DNA of 64,000 bases from Novosphingobium sp. (GCF_030696665.1 NZ_JAUYRV010000026.1:1-64000); one strand, 5' to 3'. Counted from the first letter of the stretch, positions 1-9,710 are shown. Made by a program: numbers and translations. The notes: generated from the letters alone by a model not told the origin.

Positions 1-1086
1 GTCTACGCCGCCGATGTGGCCGTGGAACAGGTCTGCCGCGTCGATGGACTGGCGGCGCACCTTGGCATCGAAGTTGAACCCGCCATCGGTGAAGCCGCCG
101 GCGCGTTCGATTTCGATGCAGGCCAGCGTCAGTTCCTCGACCGAGTTGGGGAACTGGTCGGTGTCCCACCCATTCTGCGGATCGCCGCGATTGGCGTCAA
201 TCGAACCGAAGATGCCGAGCGCGCGTGCCATCGCGATTTCATGTTCGAACGTGTGGCCCGAAAGCGTGGCGTGGTTGGCCTCGATGTTGACCTTCACTTC
301 GTTTTCCAGCCCGAAGCGCTTGAGGAAGCCGTAGACGGTTTGCGTGTCGAAATCGTACTGGTGCTTGGTCGGCTCGTGCGGCTTGGGTTCGATCAGGATG
401 GTGCCCTTGAAGCCGATCTTGTGCTTGTGTTCGACCACCAGCGACAGGAAGCGGCCGAAATTGGCCTGCTCCACCGCAAGATCGGTGTTGAGGATGGTGT
501 CATAACCTTCACGACCGCCCCACAGCACGTAGTTCGCGCCGCCGAGGCGGTGGGTTGCTTCCAATGCATCGCGGACTTGCGACGCACCCCATGCGTAAAC
601 TTCGGGGCGGGGGGAGGTGGCGGCACCGGCCAGATAGCGCGGGTGGCCGAACAGGTTGGCCGTGCCCCACAGCAACTGGCGGCCATGTGCGGCTTGCAGT
701 TCCTCAAGATGATCGACCGCGCGGGCAAAGCTGGCGCGGAATTCGCCAATGCTCTCTGCCGGGGCCATCACATCGACATCGTGGAAGCAGTAAAACGGCA
801 GGTCCAGCTTTTCAACGAAGGCGAGGGCGGCTTCACGCTTGGCACGGGCGGCACTTTCGTCCTGCGGTCCGTTCAACCAGGGGCGATCAAACGTGCCTGC
901 GCCGAATACGTCGCTGCCCGGCCAGCAGAAGGTGTGCCACATGCATACGGCAAAGCGCAGGTAATCTTCCATGCGCTTCCCAAAGACCACGCGGTCCTTG
1001 TCATAATAGTGATAGGCAAGGTCGCTGGTGCTGTCTGGCCCTTCATAGCGGACCGTGTCGAAAGCGTCGAAATAGGATGCAGACAT
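1..1086 (-). CDS. xylA: Xylose isomerase, 3' end cut by window edge
   Basis: Converts D-xylose to D-xylulose in the cytoplasm. The reverse-strand frame is open from the ATG at 1086 to the window edge, so the C-terminus is missing because of the edge and not through mutation. The translation begins [16 protein letters not shown] and carries family landmarks: the FHDVDV segment with the active-site His, [22 protein letters not shown], and the metal-binding [17 protein letters not shown] segment. An AGGAGT ribosome binding site lies at 1094-1099. It follows xylB after 13 bases, so the two form an operon. Family assignment is secure. Confidence 0.97.
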   Translation of the reverse strand, partial: MSASYFDAFDTVRYEGPDSTSDLAYHYYDKDRVVFGKRMEDYLRFAVCMWHTFCWPGSDVFGAGTFDRPWLNGPQDESAARAKREAALAFVEKLDLPFYCFHDVDVMAPAESIGEFRASFARAVDHLEELQAAHGRQLLWGTANLFGHPRYLAGAATSPRPEVYAWGASQVRDALEATHRLGGANYVLWGGREGYDTILNTDLAVEQANFGRFLSLVVEHKHKIGFKGTILIEPKPHEPTKHQYDFDTQTVYGFLKRFGLENEVKVNIEANHATLSGHTFEHEIAMARALGIFGSIDANRGDPQNGWDTDQFPNSVEELTLACIEIERAGGFTDGGFNFDAKVRRQSIDAADLFHGHIGGVD

Positions 1087-1099
1087 GGGGGCTTACTCC

Positions 1100-2542
1100 T
1101 TAGAGGGCGGCAAGCGCGGCATAGGCGGCGCGGAAGCGGGTGCGTTTGGGGGTTAGCAATTCGGCCAGGGCGGCGTCGGGTTCGATCACCGCGCGCACGG
1201 GTGGGCGGGTGCAGACTTGCGCCGCGCTGGCCCCGGTCACGCCGATCTGGGCGAGGCGTGCCGCGCCGAGCGCCGGGCCAACTTCACCGCCATCGAGATA
1301 GACGAGCCTTACGCCCAGCGCAGTGGCAAGGATGCGGCCCCAGTGGGTGGAGCGCGATCCGCCACCGATGACGCAGAGTTCCTCGATTTGGGTGCCAGCG
1401 GCGCGCAGCGCGTCGATGCCATCGGCATGGGCAAAGGCCACGCCCTCCAGCACGGCGGCGGCCATTTGCGCGGTGGCGCTTTCATTGCTGAGGCCGAGGA
1501 AGGCCGCGCGGATGTGCGGATCGTTGTGCGGGGTGCGTTCGCCCGAAAGGTAGGGGAGGAACAGTTCGCTGCCGGCCTGCACGCCGTGGGCTTCGGCCAG
1601 CGCGAACAGGTCTGCCGGGCCGGGGAGATTGCAGGCTTTGGCCGCCCAATCGATGCACGATGCGGCGGAAAGGTGAACGCTCATCTGGTGCCACACGCCG
1701 GGCAGGGCGTGGCAAAATGCGTGGACGGCCTGCGCGGGGTTGGGGCGGAAGCGATCATTGCCGACGAAGATCACGCCCGATGTGCCGAGCGAGAGCATGC
1801 CTTGGCCTTCGCCCGTCACGCCAACGCCCAGCGCGCCTGCGGCGTTGTCGCCCGCACCGGCAACGACAGGGACGGTGCCCATGCCCCACGATTGGGCCAC
1901 GTCGGCGCGGAGCTGGCCGGTCACTTCCGGCCCTTCGTAGAGGCGCGGCATGTGGCTTTCATCAAGGCCGGTGGCGGCGAGCATTTCGGGCGACCATGCG
2001 CGGCTCCCCACATCGAGCCAGAGCGTGCCCGCGCTGTCCGACATATCGCTGGCCTTTTCACCGGTGAGGGCGAGGCGCACGTAGTCCTTGGGCAGCAGGA
2101 CGGTGCGCGTGGCGGCGAAGATGTCCGGTTCGTGCGCGCGAACCCATGCCAGTTTGGGCGCGGTGAAGCCGGGCATCATGATATTGCCGGTGATGGCGCG
2201 GCTGCGTGGCTGTGCGGATTCCAGCGCAGCACATTCGGCAAAGCTGCGCCCATCGTTCCACAGGATCGCGGGGCGAAGGGGGGCGTCGTCCGCGCCGAGC
2301 AGTGTTGCGCCGTGCATTTGCCCGGCAAGGCCAATGCCCTGCACTTGCGCGCGGATCGTGGGATCGAGACCGAGGACGGCGGTATGGGTGGCTGCGACCC
2401 AGTCCGCCGGAGCCTGCTGCGACCACAGAGGATGCGGGCGCGAAACATCAAGCGGGGCGCTGCTTTGCGCAAGGACATTGCCGTCCGCACCGGTCACCAC
2501 GGCCTTCACGCCGCTTGTGCCGATATCCAGCCCCAGAAACAT
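1100..2542 (-). CDS. xylB: Xylulokinase
   Basis: FGGY-family sugar kinase that phosphorylates D-xylulose to xylulose 5-phosphate. The N-terminus MFLGLDIGTSGVKAVV is the phosphate-binding strand-turn of the actin-like fold. GAGDNAAGALG and GGGSRSTHWGRIL are further family motifs. About 480 residues is normal for XylB. The start at 2542 is chosen because a GGAGAG ribosome binding site (2552-2560 region) sits a normal distance upstream; in-frame ATGs at 2548, 2551 and 2566 are too close to it or upstream of it. It is the first gene of the xylBA operon, with a LacI-type operator about 47 bases upstream. Confidence 0.95.
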   Translation of the reverse strand: MFLGLDIGTSGVKAVVTGADGNVLAQSSAPLDVSRPHPLWSQQAPADWVAATHTAVLGLDPTIRAQVQGIGLAGQMHGATLLGADDAPLRPAILWNDGRSFAECAALESAQPRSRAITGNIMMPGFTAPKLAWVRAHEPDIFAATRTVLLPKDYVRLALTGEKASDMSDSAGTLWLDVGSRAWSPEMLAATGLDESHMPRLYEGPEVTGQLRADVAQSWGMGTVPVVAGAGDNAAGALGVGVTGEGQGMLSLGTSGVIFVGNDRFRPNPAQAVHAFCHALPGVWHQMSVHLSAASCIDWAAKACNLPGPADLFALAEAHGVQAGSELFLPYLSGERTPHNDPHIRAAFLGLSNESATAQMAAAVLEGVAFAHADGIDALRAAGTQIEELCVIGGGSRSTHWGRILATALGVRLVYLDGGEVGPALGAARLAQIGVTGASAAQVCTRPPVRAVIEPDAALAELLTPKRTRFRAAYAALAAL

Positions 2543-2588
2543 CGCCATCATCCTCTCTCCGGCCACCGAAGCGGCTCTTGTGGGTGTA

Positions 2589-2602
2589 TGATAGCGCTAA
2601 CT
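2589..2602. promoter_or_regulatory. LacI-type operator upstream of xylBA
   Basis: The sequence TGATAGCGCTAACT contains the perfect core TAGCGCTA (2592-2599) flanked by G and C in symmetric positions, the usual form of a LacI/GalR-family operator. Its place just upstream of xylB suggests a XylR-type repressor of the LacI family. The regulator gene itself is not in the window, so the link is inferred. Confidence 0.6.
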
Positions 2603-2662
2603 AAAAGGCGTGGCAATCACCGTTGGCGTTTATTCCGTTTGCATGGAATCCCTTCCAATCTT

Positions 2663-2753
2663 CGTCACCCCGGACTTGATCCGGGGGCCATTTCTCGATC
2701 AGGCGCCTCGGTCTGATTGGCGAAATGGATCCTGAACCAAGTTCAGGATGACG
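2663..2753. repeat. Type A intergenic palindromic repeat, copy 1
   Basis: Two outward-facing units related to CGTCATCCTGAACTTG and its complement (here CGTCACCCCGGACTTG and CAAGTTCAGGATGACG) flank the spacer, with GGCGAAATGGATCCTGAAC inside. Related copies lie at 21749-21859 and 23939-24028. It sits in the largest gene-free stretch of the window (about 2543-2943). Apart from the operator at 2589 and this repeat I see nothing else recognisable in that stretch; it must also hold the promoter of the receptor gene that follows. Confidence 0.8.
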
Positions 2754-2943
2754 GCCTGGGGATTATGCTGCCGGGCGGATACCCGGAATCGCCGTTCGGG
2801 CCGTTCGTCGCAACATCTTGCGCATGAAAGCATCACCGTTCTGCCACACCTTAATTTTTCTGACGCCAATCTGACCAACGCCTGTAGCGTTGCGTGCCTA
2901 GCAGCGCCCCAACGGCCAAGTCGGCCGACCAGTGGGGGTCATC

Positions 2944-5604
2944 ATGGTTCATCGTTTTCTTGTCGGTTGCGCGCGCGCGGCCATCGCGCTTTCGTCGGTC
3001 GCAGCACTTGCCGCCACTGCCCATGCACAGGATATGGCACCGGCAGATGCCGAAGCTGCGCCGGAAGAGCCGGGCGATGTTATCGTCGTCACCGGGGCCA
3101 TCGCGCAATCGCAGGCCGCTTCGATCCGCGAAAAGCGCATTGCGGTGAACCTTGTCGATGTGGCCGCCGCCGATGCCGTGGGCCGCTTTCCCGATCAGAA
3201 CAGTGCAGCAGCGCTTTCGCGCCTGCCTGCCGTGGCGGTGCAGCGCGATCAGGGGCAGGAGCGCTATATCCAGATCCGTGGCGCGCCCAACCGCTGGACT
3301 TCGGTGATGATCGACGGCGTGCCGATGATCGGCGTGGACGAAGGCGGCGATACCCGCGCGTTCCGCTTTGACGCGATCCCCGCCGTGCTGCTTTCGTCAA
3401 TGGTCATCAACAAGTCGCTCACCCCGGAAATCCCGGCGGACGCGATTGTCGCCAACGTCGATCTGCGCACCTATTCGCCGATGGAGCGCAAGGGTCTGCA
3501 TGTGACCGGCGATCTGGGCTATGGCTTCATGGATCTGGGCAAGGGCGAGCAGCGGCAGGCCTCGCTGCGCGTCAGCTGGTCCAACGACAATTTCGGCGTG
3601 GTGCTGGGCGGATCGCACTATCGGCGCAAGCAGTTGACCGACAACCGCGAAGTGGGTGCCTATGATGCGCCATCGAGCGCGACCGACACGACCTTTGGCC
3701 CGACCGAAATCGACATTCGCCAATACGAGATCGAGCGCTGGAGCAACGGTCTGTTCGGCGGCGTGGAGTATGAGCCGGTGGCTGGCCAGAAGATCTGGGC
3801 CAAGGCGATCTTCACCGAATTCAACGATGATGAACAGCGCAACCAGTATGAGTTGCGGCTTGATCGTGCCGCCAGCGGCACGCGCAATCTGGACAACGGC
3901 AATCTGGTGGGCGTGCCGATGCGCGGCACTTTCAACTATGGCGAATATCGCAACCGCAACTACATCGGCGCAATTGGCGGCGATTATGAAACCGACGATG
4001 GCTTCACCGCCAATGTCCGCCTGAACTATGCGCGGACCGATAACACTTCGTACCTGCCGCTGGTGCAGGCCAGCACATCGGGTCTCAATTCGCCGTCGCT
4101 GAGCTATGATCGGTCGGACCCGCTGTTCCCGGTGGTCACGCTTTACAACACGGTGAGCAACGCGGGCGTGCTGGCACGCGGCACCAATGTGCTGGGCGCA
4201 TTCAACCAGACGACGCTGAACAACGCGGGCACCATCTACATCGCCGCGCGGCAGCGCACGGTGTCTGACAGCTACACGGTGAAGCTGGACCTTGCGAAGA
4301 AGTATGAGAACCTGACGCTCGCAGCGGGCGGCTTCTACGCTGACCGCAAGGTGGCGGGGAACAACTTCTCCACGGCAAACGTGGCCGCCATCGGCGCGCT
4401 GGGCGCAACCGTGGGGCAGCCGTTTGACGTGAACAGCTTCGTCACCAACCGTCCGTGGGACACCGGCTTCCCGCTGGGCTTCACGCTTAACTATGTTGAT
4501 AACCGCGCGATGCGGGCGGCGATTGATACGCTGCTGCCGAAACTGGAAGCGGCAGGTCGGTTCAACCCCGCCAACGATGTGCCGGTGACGGATCGTTACA
4601 ACCAGAGCGAGCAGACCGCTGCGGCCTATGTGATGGCAACGGCTGACATGGGCGACCTGCTGCTGGCAGGCGGCGTGCGGCTGGAGCATTACCAGTTGAA
4701 CAATGCAGGCACGGTGCTGGCGGCGGGGCAGCAGGTGCCGCTTTCGGTCCGCCGGACGGCCACCGATCTGTTCCCGAGCCTGAACGCGCGCTACTCGGTG
4801 GGCGATGATTTCGTCGTGCGCCTTTCGGGTCAGCGCGGCGTTTCGCGCCCGGCCTATGGCGCGATCCGCGTGGGTGCTTCGATCAACGACACCAATTCAC
4901 CCGGCACGATCACCGGTGGCAATCCGCAGCTAGACGCCGAGTATACGTGGGGGCTGGACGGCAGCCTTGAATACTACCTGCCCGGCAATGGCCTGATTTC
5001 GGTCGCCGGGTTCCACCGCTGGGTGGACAACGTGTTCTACGCCAACGCGCAAGTCGTGGGCGGAGACGTGTACAACTTTGGCGGGGTGAACCGGAATGGC
5101 TACCTGCTGACCTCCACCTTCAATGGCGAGAACGGGCGGCTTTATGGCGTGGAGCTGAGCTACCAGCAGCAGTTCAGCTTCCTGCCTTCGCCGATGGACG
5201 GGCTGGGCTTTCAGGGCAACCTGACGCTGCTTGACGGCAAGTTCGATACGCAAGTGGTCGGCGGCGTGCAGCAGAAGGGCATCGCGTTTCAGGGCTTGTC
5301 GGACACGATCTACAACGCTTCGGTCTATTACGAAAAGTACGGCCTGTCGGCGCGAGTCAGCTATCAGTGGCGGTCTGACTGGCTGGATAGCCTTGGCGGA
5401 TTTGGCAGCGGGGAATCGCGCAAGTCCTATGGCAACCTTGACGTATCGCTGCGCTATCAGCTGAACGATGCGTTGACGCTGTTCATGGATGCGGCGAACC
5501 TGACGAACGAGAAGTACATCGCTTATCAGGATACGCTGGAACAGCCGACCGAGGTGGAGCAGATCGGTTCACGCTATCTGTTCGGCGTGCGCTTCAACTT
5601 CTGA
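2944..5604 (+). CDS. TonB-dependent outer membrane receptor
   Basis: Outer-membrane beta-barrel receptor driven by TonB/ExbBD. It has an N-terminal signal peptide ending near AATAHAQ, then the TonB-box-like DVIVVTGAI, a plug domain with QIRGAPNRWTSVMIDGVPM, and a long barrel ending in the aromatic terminus FGVRFNF. About 886 residues is normal. The ATG at 2944 is chosen because GGGGG lies five bases upstream; a GTG at 2932 is possible. It is followed after 23 bases by a secreted CX5R phosphatase, so the cargo may be a phosphorylated compound. That is an inference from context, not from the receptor. Confidence 0.93.
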   Translation: MVHRFLVGCARAAIALSSVAALAATAHAQDMAPADAEAAPEEPGDVIVVTGAIAQSQAASIREKRIAVNLVDVAAADAVGRFPDQNSAAALSRLPAVAVQRDQGQERYIQIRGAPNRWTSVMIDGVPMIGVDEGGDTRAFRFDAIPAVLLSSMVINKSLTPEIPADAIVANVDLRTYSPMERKGLHVTGDLGYGFMDLGKGEQRQASLRVSWSNDNFGVVLGGSHYRRKQLTDNREVGAYDAPSSATDTTFGPTEIDIRQYEIERWSNGLFGGVEYEPVAGQKIWAKAIFTEFNDDEQRNQYELRLDRAASGTRNLDNGNLVGVPMRGTFNYGEYRNRNYIGAIGGDYETDDGFTANVRLNYARTDNTSYLPLVQASTSGLNSPSLSYDRSDPLFPVVTLYNTVSNAGVLARGTNVLGAFNQTTLNNAGTIYIAARQRTVSDSYTVKLDLAKKYENLTLAAGGFYADRKVAGNNFSTANVAAIGALGATVGQPFDVNSFVTNRPWDTGFPLGFTLNYVDNRAMRAAIDTLLPKLEAAGRFNPANDVPVTDRYNQSEQTAAAYVMATADMGDLLLAGGVRLEHYQLNNAGTVLAAGQQVPLSVRRTATDLFPSLNARYSVGDDFVVRLSGQRGVSRPAYGAIRVGASINDTNSPGTITGGNPQLDAEYTWGLDGSLEYYLPGNGLISVAGFHRWVDNVFYANAQVVGGDVYNFGGVNRNGYLLTSTFNGENGRLYGVELSYQQQFSFLPSPMDGLGFQGNLTLLDGKFDTQVVGGVQQKGIAFQGLSDTIYNASVYYEKYGLSARVSYQWRSDWLDSLGGFGSGESRKSYGNLDVSLRYQLNDALTLFMDAANLTNEKYIAYQDTLEQPTEVEQIGSRYLFGVRFNF

Positions 5605-5627
5605 TCAACCGGCATAGGGAGACGACC

Positions 5628-6686
5628 ATGCGCAAGATCCTTTCACAGAGCCTGTTTCTGGGCCTGATCACCGCTGCCACACCGGCTTTTGCTATCGACA
5701 ATGCGGTGGTGACCCGCGTTGATGCCGGGCATGTGGCGGTGGAATGGAAGGACGCCGATCCGGTCAGCGTGTTCGTCTCCTCCAGCCCGAAGGCCGATGT
5801 GAAGAAGGCCGAAGTTGTGGCCAAGGCAGACCGTACGGGCCGGGTGGTGGTGCCCTATGCCGCCACGGATCGCCGCTACTTCATCCTGCGCGATCATGGC
5901 GACAAGTCCGTGCTGCACGTGGCCGAACGGGTGCTGCCGCTGGAACAGGGATCGAATTTCCGCGATGCGGGCGGCTATGCAGGTGCGGGTGGCAAGCATG
6001 TGGCGTGGGGGCGGATCTTCCGTTCGGGCGCGATGCCGCTGTTGACCGAGCTGGACTATACCACGCTCGAAAAGCTGAAGATCATGACCATTGTTGATCT
6101 GCGCTCCACCGATGAACGCATGATTGCGCCGAACATGCTGGATGACCGCACAGGGGCGACTTTCATCAGCAACGACTATTCGTTGAAGGGCCTGATGTCG
6201 GGCTATGGCAAGGGCGATGGCGAATTTGCCTATCGCGGCATGGACCAGTTCCTGAAGCCGCAGTTGAAGCAGGTGTTCCGGGCGATGCTGCGCGATGAAG
6301 GCGCGGTGATGTATCACTGCTCTGCCGGGCAGGACCGCACCGGCATCACCACCGGGCTGATCCTTTCTGCGCTGGGGGTGGACCGCGCAACGATCCTGAA
6401 GGATTATCACCTGTCTACCGAACTGCGCCGCCCGCAGTTTGAAATGCCGCCGCTCGATCCTGCCGACTGGCCGGGCAATCCGATCGTCCCGTATTATGTG
6501 GCCTCGATGAAGAAGCCGGGCGGGCCGAAGGCGGAACCGCTGTTCACGGCCAAGGGCAATTCGCACCTCGCGCAGTTTTTCGAGATGGTCGACAAGGACT
6601 ATGGCAGTGTCGACGCCTATCTGGACAAGGAACTGGGTGTCGGTCCGCAGCAGATCGCGCAACTGCGGGCGCTCTATCTGGAATGA
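5628..6686 (+). CDS. Secreted tyrosine-phosphatase-type protein (CX5R)
   Basis: Protein of 352 residues with a signal peptide (about residues 1-22, ending TPAFA), so probably periplasmic. The phosphatase loop HCSAGQDRTG places the nucleophile at Cys231 and the phosphate-binding Arg at 237. SNFRDAGGY, GRIFRSGAM and IVDLRSTDER are further landmarks of the Y_phosphatase3 family, whose members include lipid and inositol phosphatases. A domain of about 110 residues precedes the catalytic region. It lies 23 bases after the receptor gene and probably shares its mRNA. The substrate is unknown; phosphorylated lipids or inositols are possible. Confidence 0.85.
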   Translation: MRKILSQSLFLGLITAATPAFAIDNAVVTRVDAGHVAVEWKDADPVSVFVSSSPKADVKKAEVVAKADRTGRVVVPYAATDRRYFILRDHGDKSVLHVAERVLPLEQGSNFRDAGGYAGAGGKHVAWGRIFRSGAMPLLTELDYTTLEKLKIMTIVDLRSTDERMIAPNMLDDRTGATFISNDYSLKGLMSGYGKGDGEFAYRGMDQFLKPQLKQVFRAMLRDEGAVMYHCSAGQDRTGITTGLILSALGVDRATILKDYHLSTELRRPQFEMPPLDPADWPGNPIVPYYVASMKKPGGPKAEPLFTAKGNSHLAQFFEMVDKDYGSVDAYLDKELGVGPQQIAQLRALYLE

Positions 6687-6789
6687 TAGGCGCTACTACT
6701 TAGCCTGTGGGCGAAGTGAATTTCAGGAAAGTGCTCCATTCCCTGCAGCTTAACCAATCCTCAAGGGGTGGTGGGCGAAAAGCTGCAAG

Positions 6790-8757
6790 ATGCGGGCATT
6801 GCTGGACTTTTTCAGATTGGATACCAGCGACGCGGAGCTTTCGCGCGCGCAGTTCCGCTCGATCTCGATGCACCTGCCGCTGCTCTATGCCATTCTGGTC
6901 TGCAACGCGCTGGCCATTGCGGTCATCTTCTTTGATTCCGGCAAGCTGCTGAAAACGCTGGCAACCCCGGCGGTGATCTGCGGCATCGCCATTTCACGCG
7001 GGGTGTGGTGGTGGCGCAGCGGCGATCCGGCGGCGTTTTCCGACAGCGAAATCCGGCTGCATCTGCGGCGGACCGGCGTGCTGGGTGTGGTGATGACGCT
7101 GGCGTTCGAGGGCTGGTGCATCTGGGTTTACAACGATGGCGATGCCTATGCGCGCGGCAGTCTGACATTCTTTCTGGGCCTGACCGGCGTTAGCACAGTG
7201 TTCTGCCTGATGACGCTGGGCGCGGTGGCGATGCGCGTGGCGGTTGTCTGCACGTTCTCGTTCATCTTCTATTTCTCGTGGGTCGATAACGGGCAGATGC
7301 TGACACAGGCCATCGTGCTGTGTCTGGTCAGCGCTGGGATGGTGGTGGTGGTCCACCGGCACAACCTTTCGTTTGCTGAACTGATCCGTTCGCAGCGCAC
7401 GTTGCGCATGCGCCAGCATGAGACCGAAAAGCTGAGCGAGGAAAACCGCCGCATCGCCTTCAGCGATCCGTTGAGCGGGCTGCCCAACCGGCGCGAATTG
7501 CTGGCCCGGCTGGACCGGCTTGAGGGACGGGCCGATCTTCAGCCCGACAGCTTGGCGGTGGTATTCATCGATCTTGACGGGTTCAAGGCGGTGAATGACG
7601 AACATGGCCATCAAGCGGGCGATGCGCTGATCCGCAGCGTGTGCCTGCGGCTGAGCCAGCATTGCCCGGCCAATGCCACACTGGCGCGCGTGGGCGGCGA
7701 TGAATTTGCGGTGGTGCTTGAAGCGCCCGATGCACAGGCCACCGCGATCAGTCTCGCCCGCGCCATGCTTGAGGAAATTGCGCTGCCGGTGCTGGTGGAC
7801 CGGCATGTGCTGCAAGTGGGCGGCTCCATCGGCGTTGCCGCCAATGTCGATCCGGATGGCCGCCCGCGCGAACTGCTGCGCCGCGCCGATACCGCGATGT
7901 ATCACGTCAAGACCAAGGGCAAGGGGCAGGTTGCCATCTATGACGCCGGGTTCGATGAAGGGCGGCTGCGGCGGCTTGAGATCGAGGCGCAGATCGGATC
8001 GGGCCTGAACCGGGGCGAGTTTGACGTCTACTATCAGCCCATCGTCGATGCCGCGACCGGGGAAATCGTTTCGGCAGAGGCGCTGCTGCGCTGGCCGCGC
8101 CGACCCGAGGGGCCTTTGCCGCCCGACGAATTTATCGACATTGCCGAAGCCACCGGGCAGATCCACCCGCTGGGGCTGTTCGTGCTGGAACGTGCCTGCC
8201 GCGAGATCGGGCCGTTGGGCGATCTGCTGTTGAGCGTCAATGTCTCACCCGCGCAGTTCCGCGATCCGGCGTTTGAACGGCAGGTGATGCACGTGCTGGA
8301 ACAGACGCGGTTTCCGCCGCAGCGGCTGCAGTTCGAGATTACCGAAGGCTATCTGCTGGCCAATCCCGAACGGGTGGTCAGCGCGGTTGAGGCATTCAAG
8401 GCGCAGGGCATGTCGGTTGCGCTCGATGATTTCGGCACCGGGTTCACCAGCATCCATTACTTGCGGTCCTACGGGTTCAGCCACATCAAGCTGGACAAAT
8501 CGCTGCTGGCGGGCCTTGCCCCCGGATCGAAGGCGACGCTGCTGGTAACCGGCGCGATTACGCTGGCGCGCGGGCTGGATATGGCGGTGATTGCCGAGGG
8601 TGTGGAGAGCGAAGCGCAGGCGGCGATCCTGCGCGACGCCGGTTGCCACGAATTGCAGGGCTTCCTGTTTGGCCGCCCCATGCCGCTGGACCAGTTCGCG
8701 CAGGTTTGTCGCGCGGCTGGCCGGTCCGTCAGCGAGGAGCGGCGGTTGCGGGCTTAA
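6790..8757 (+). CDS. Membrane GGDEF-EAL cyclic-di-GMP protein
   Basis: Protein of 655 residues combining a diguanylate cyclase and a phosphodiesterase domain. Residues about 1-195 hold five or six predicted membrane segments, followed by a short coiled region, then GGDEF with intact motif at 302-306, and EAL with intact motif at 430-432 (AEALLRW). DDFGTGF and AEGVES, both typical of active EAL domains, are present, so both activities may be retained. It stands alone between the receptor/phosphatase pair and an opposite-strand SDR. Its stop overlaps the convergent SDR stop by four bases. Confidence 0.92.
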   Translation: MRALLDFFRLDTSDAELSRAQFRSISMHLPLLYAILVCNALAIAVIFFDSGKLLKTLATPAVICGIAISRGVWWWRSGDPAAFSDSEIRLHLRRTGVLGVVMTLAFEGWCIWVYNDGDAYARGSLTFFLGLTGVSTVFCLMTLGAVAMRVAVVCTFSFIFYFSWVDNGQMLTQAIVLCLVSAGMVVVVHRHNLSFAELIRSQRTLRMRQHETEKLSEENRRIAFSDPLSGLPNRRELLARLDRLEGRADLQPDSLAVVFIDLDGFKAVNDEHGHQAGDALIRSVCLRLSQHCPANATLARVGGDEFAVVLEAPDAQATAISLARAMLEEIALPVLVDRHVLQVGGSIGVAANVDPDGRPRELLRRADTAMYHVKTKGKGQVAIYDAGFDEGRLRRLEIEAQIGSGLNRGEFDVYYQPIVDAATGEIVSAEALLRWPRRPEGPLPPDEFIDIAEATGQIHPLGLFVLERACREIGPLGDLLLSVNVSPAQFRDPAFERQVMHVLEQTRFPPQRLQFEITEGYLLANPERVVSAVEAFKAQGMSVALDDFGTGFTSIHYLRSYGFSHIKLDKSLLAGLAPGSKATLLVTGAITLARGLDMAVIAEGVESEAQAAILRDAGCHELQGFLFGRPMPLDQFAQVCRAAGRSVSEERRLRA

Positions 8758-9665
8758 CCGCCTTGCTTCTCCATAAAGACCTTCGCCCGGTCTGCGGCCC
8801 AGTTCTGCAGCGCTTCGGTGCGCAGGCGCGCGCCTTCGGGATCAGCTTCCAGTGGCAGCACTGATTCCACGATTGCATCGAAGTGGGCGCGCAGGCCCTC
8901 CTTCGCTTCGGGATAGGGGATGATGTAAAGCTGGTTCGCCACGATTCCGGCCTTCACATGCTCGGCCAGTTCAACAGGGTCCATGCCGTGCTGGTGAATC
9001 GAATGGAGCGAGGCGATGGAGTCCTCGTTTTCCACATAGCCGCTCTGCCCGAATTGCGCGGGGCGCAGGCGGCTGGCTTCGGCGATGTTCGATTTGATGT
9101 TGGCGGGGCACAGCACCGAAACGCCGATCTGGTGCTTGGCCAATCCCTGCTGATAGCTTTCCATCAGGTTGACGACCGCAGCCTTCGCGGCGGAATAGGG
9201 CGCGGCCAGAGCGCTGCCCATCAACCCGCCCAGCGATGATGTGGTGACGATATGCCCCGGCTTTCCACTGGCAATCATGCGCGGCACGAACGTGACCATG
9301 CCGTTGATCACCCCGCCCAGATTGACGCCCACGATCCAGTCGAAATCGTCATAGCTGGTGTCCTCCACCGGGCCGAAGCTGTTGACCCCGGCGGTGTTGA
9401 ACAGCAGCGTGGGGGGCGCGCCGAACACGGCCTCAACCTCGTCAGCCGCGCGGGCATAGGCGGCGCGGTCCATGATATCGAGCGTGATGCCGTGCGCGGT
9501 GATGCCTTCGGCCTGAAGATCGGCCACCGCCTTTGCCACCGCATCGGCACGAATATCGGCCACCACGATCTTCGCGCCTGCCCGCCCGAACACCAGCGCC
9601 TGCCCAAAGCCAGCGCCCGATGCGCCGCCGGTGATGAACGCGATCTGGTTTTCAAACGATTGCAT
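8754..9665 (-). CDS. Short-chain dehydrogenase/reductase (SDR)
   Basis: About 303 residues, somewhat longer than the usual 250 because of a C-terminal extension. Cofactor motif TGGASGAG is near residue 12, NTAG replaces the usual NNAG, and the catalytic YSAAK is present. It probably oxidises or reduces a hydroxy/keto group with NAD(P). The start at 9665 follows a GGAGC ribosome binding site; an upstream in-frame ATG at 9773 would add a non-homologous tail. A 21-base inverted repeat lies 25-45 bases upstream. The substrate cannot be told from sequence. Confidence 0.9.
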   Translation of the reverse strand: MQSFENQIAFITGGASGAGFGQALVFGRAGAKIVVADIRADAVAKAVADLQAEGITAHGITLDIMDRAAYARAADEVEAVFGAPPTLLFNTAGVNSFGPVEDTSYDDFDWIVGVNLGGVINGMVTFVPRMIASGKPGHIVTTSSLGGLMGSALAAPYSAAKAAVVNLMESYQQGLAKHQIGVSVLCPANIKSNIAEASRLRPAQFGQSGYVENEDSIASLHSIHQHGMDPVELAEHVKAGIVANQLYIIPYPEAKEGLRAHFDAIVESVLPLEADPEGARLRTEALQNWAADRAKVFMEKQGG

Positions 9666-9689
9666 GGCGCGGCTCCTCTGCCTGTAATT

Positions 9690-9710
9690 ATTGTTAGTGT
9701 TACTTACAAT
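9690..9710. promoter_or_regulatory. Inverted repeat in the SDR/DODA divergent promoter
   Basis: ATTGTTAGT, spacer GTT, ACTTACAAT: nine-base arms with one mismatch. It lies between the divergent SDR (start 9665) and extradiol dioxygenase (start 9797) genes. The layout suits a TetR- or MarR-type repressor site; no regulator gene is adjacent. Confidence 0.45.

Noticed and set aside
1..1086. Truncated xylA pseudogene
   Set aside because: The frame is intact to the window edge; the missing end is only a boundary effect.
16..1371. Long open frame on the plus strand opposite xylA
   Set aside because: It is the antisense of xylA, whose protein motifs are certain. GC-rich third positions create long mirror frames here.
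3397..4689. 430-codon frame on the minus strand inside the first receptor gene
   Set aside because: Mirror frame of the receptor; His/Arg/Val-rich composition, no domain, and no ribosome binding site.
8754..8757. Overlapping convergent stops as a regulatory device (also at 10902-10905)
   Set aside because: Four-base overlaps of convergent stops are common in compact genomes and need no special explanation.
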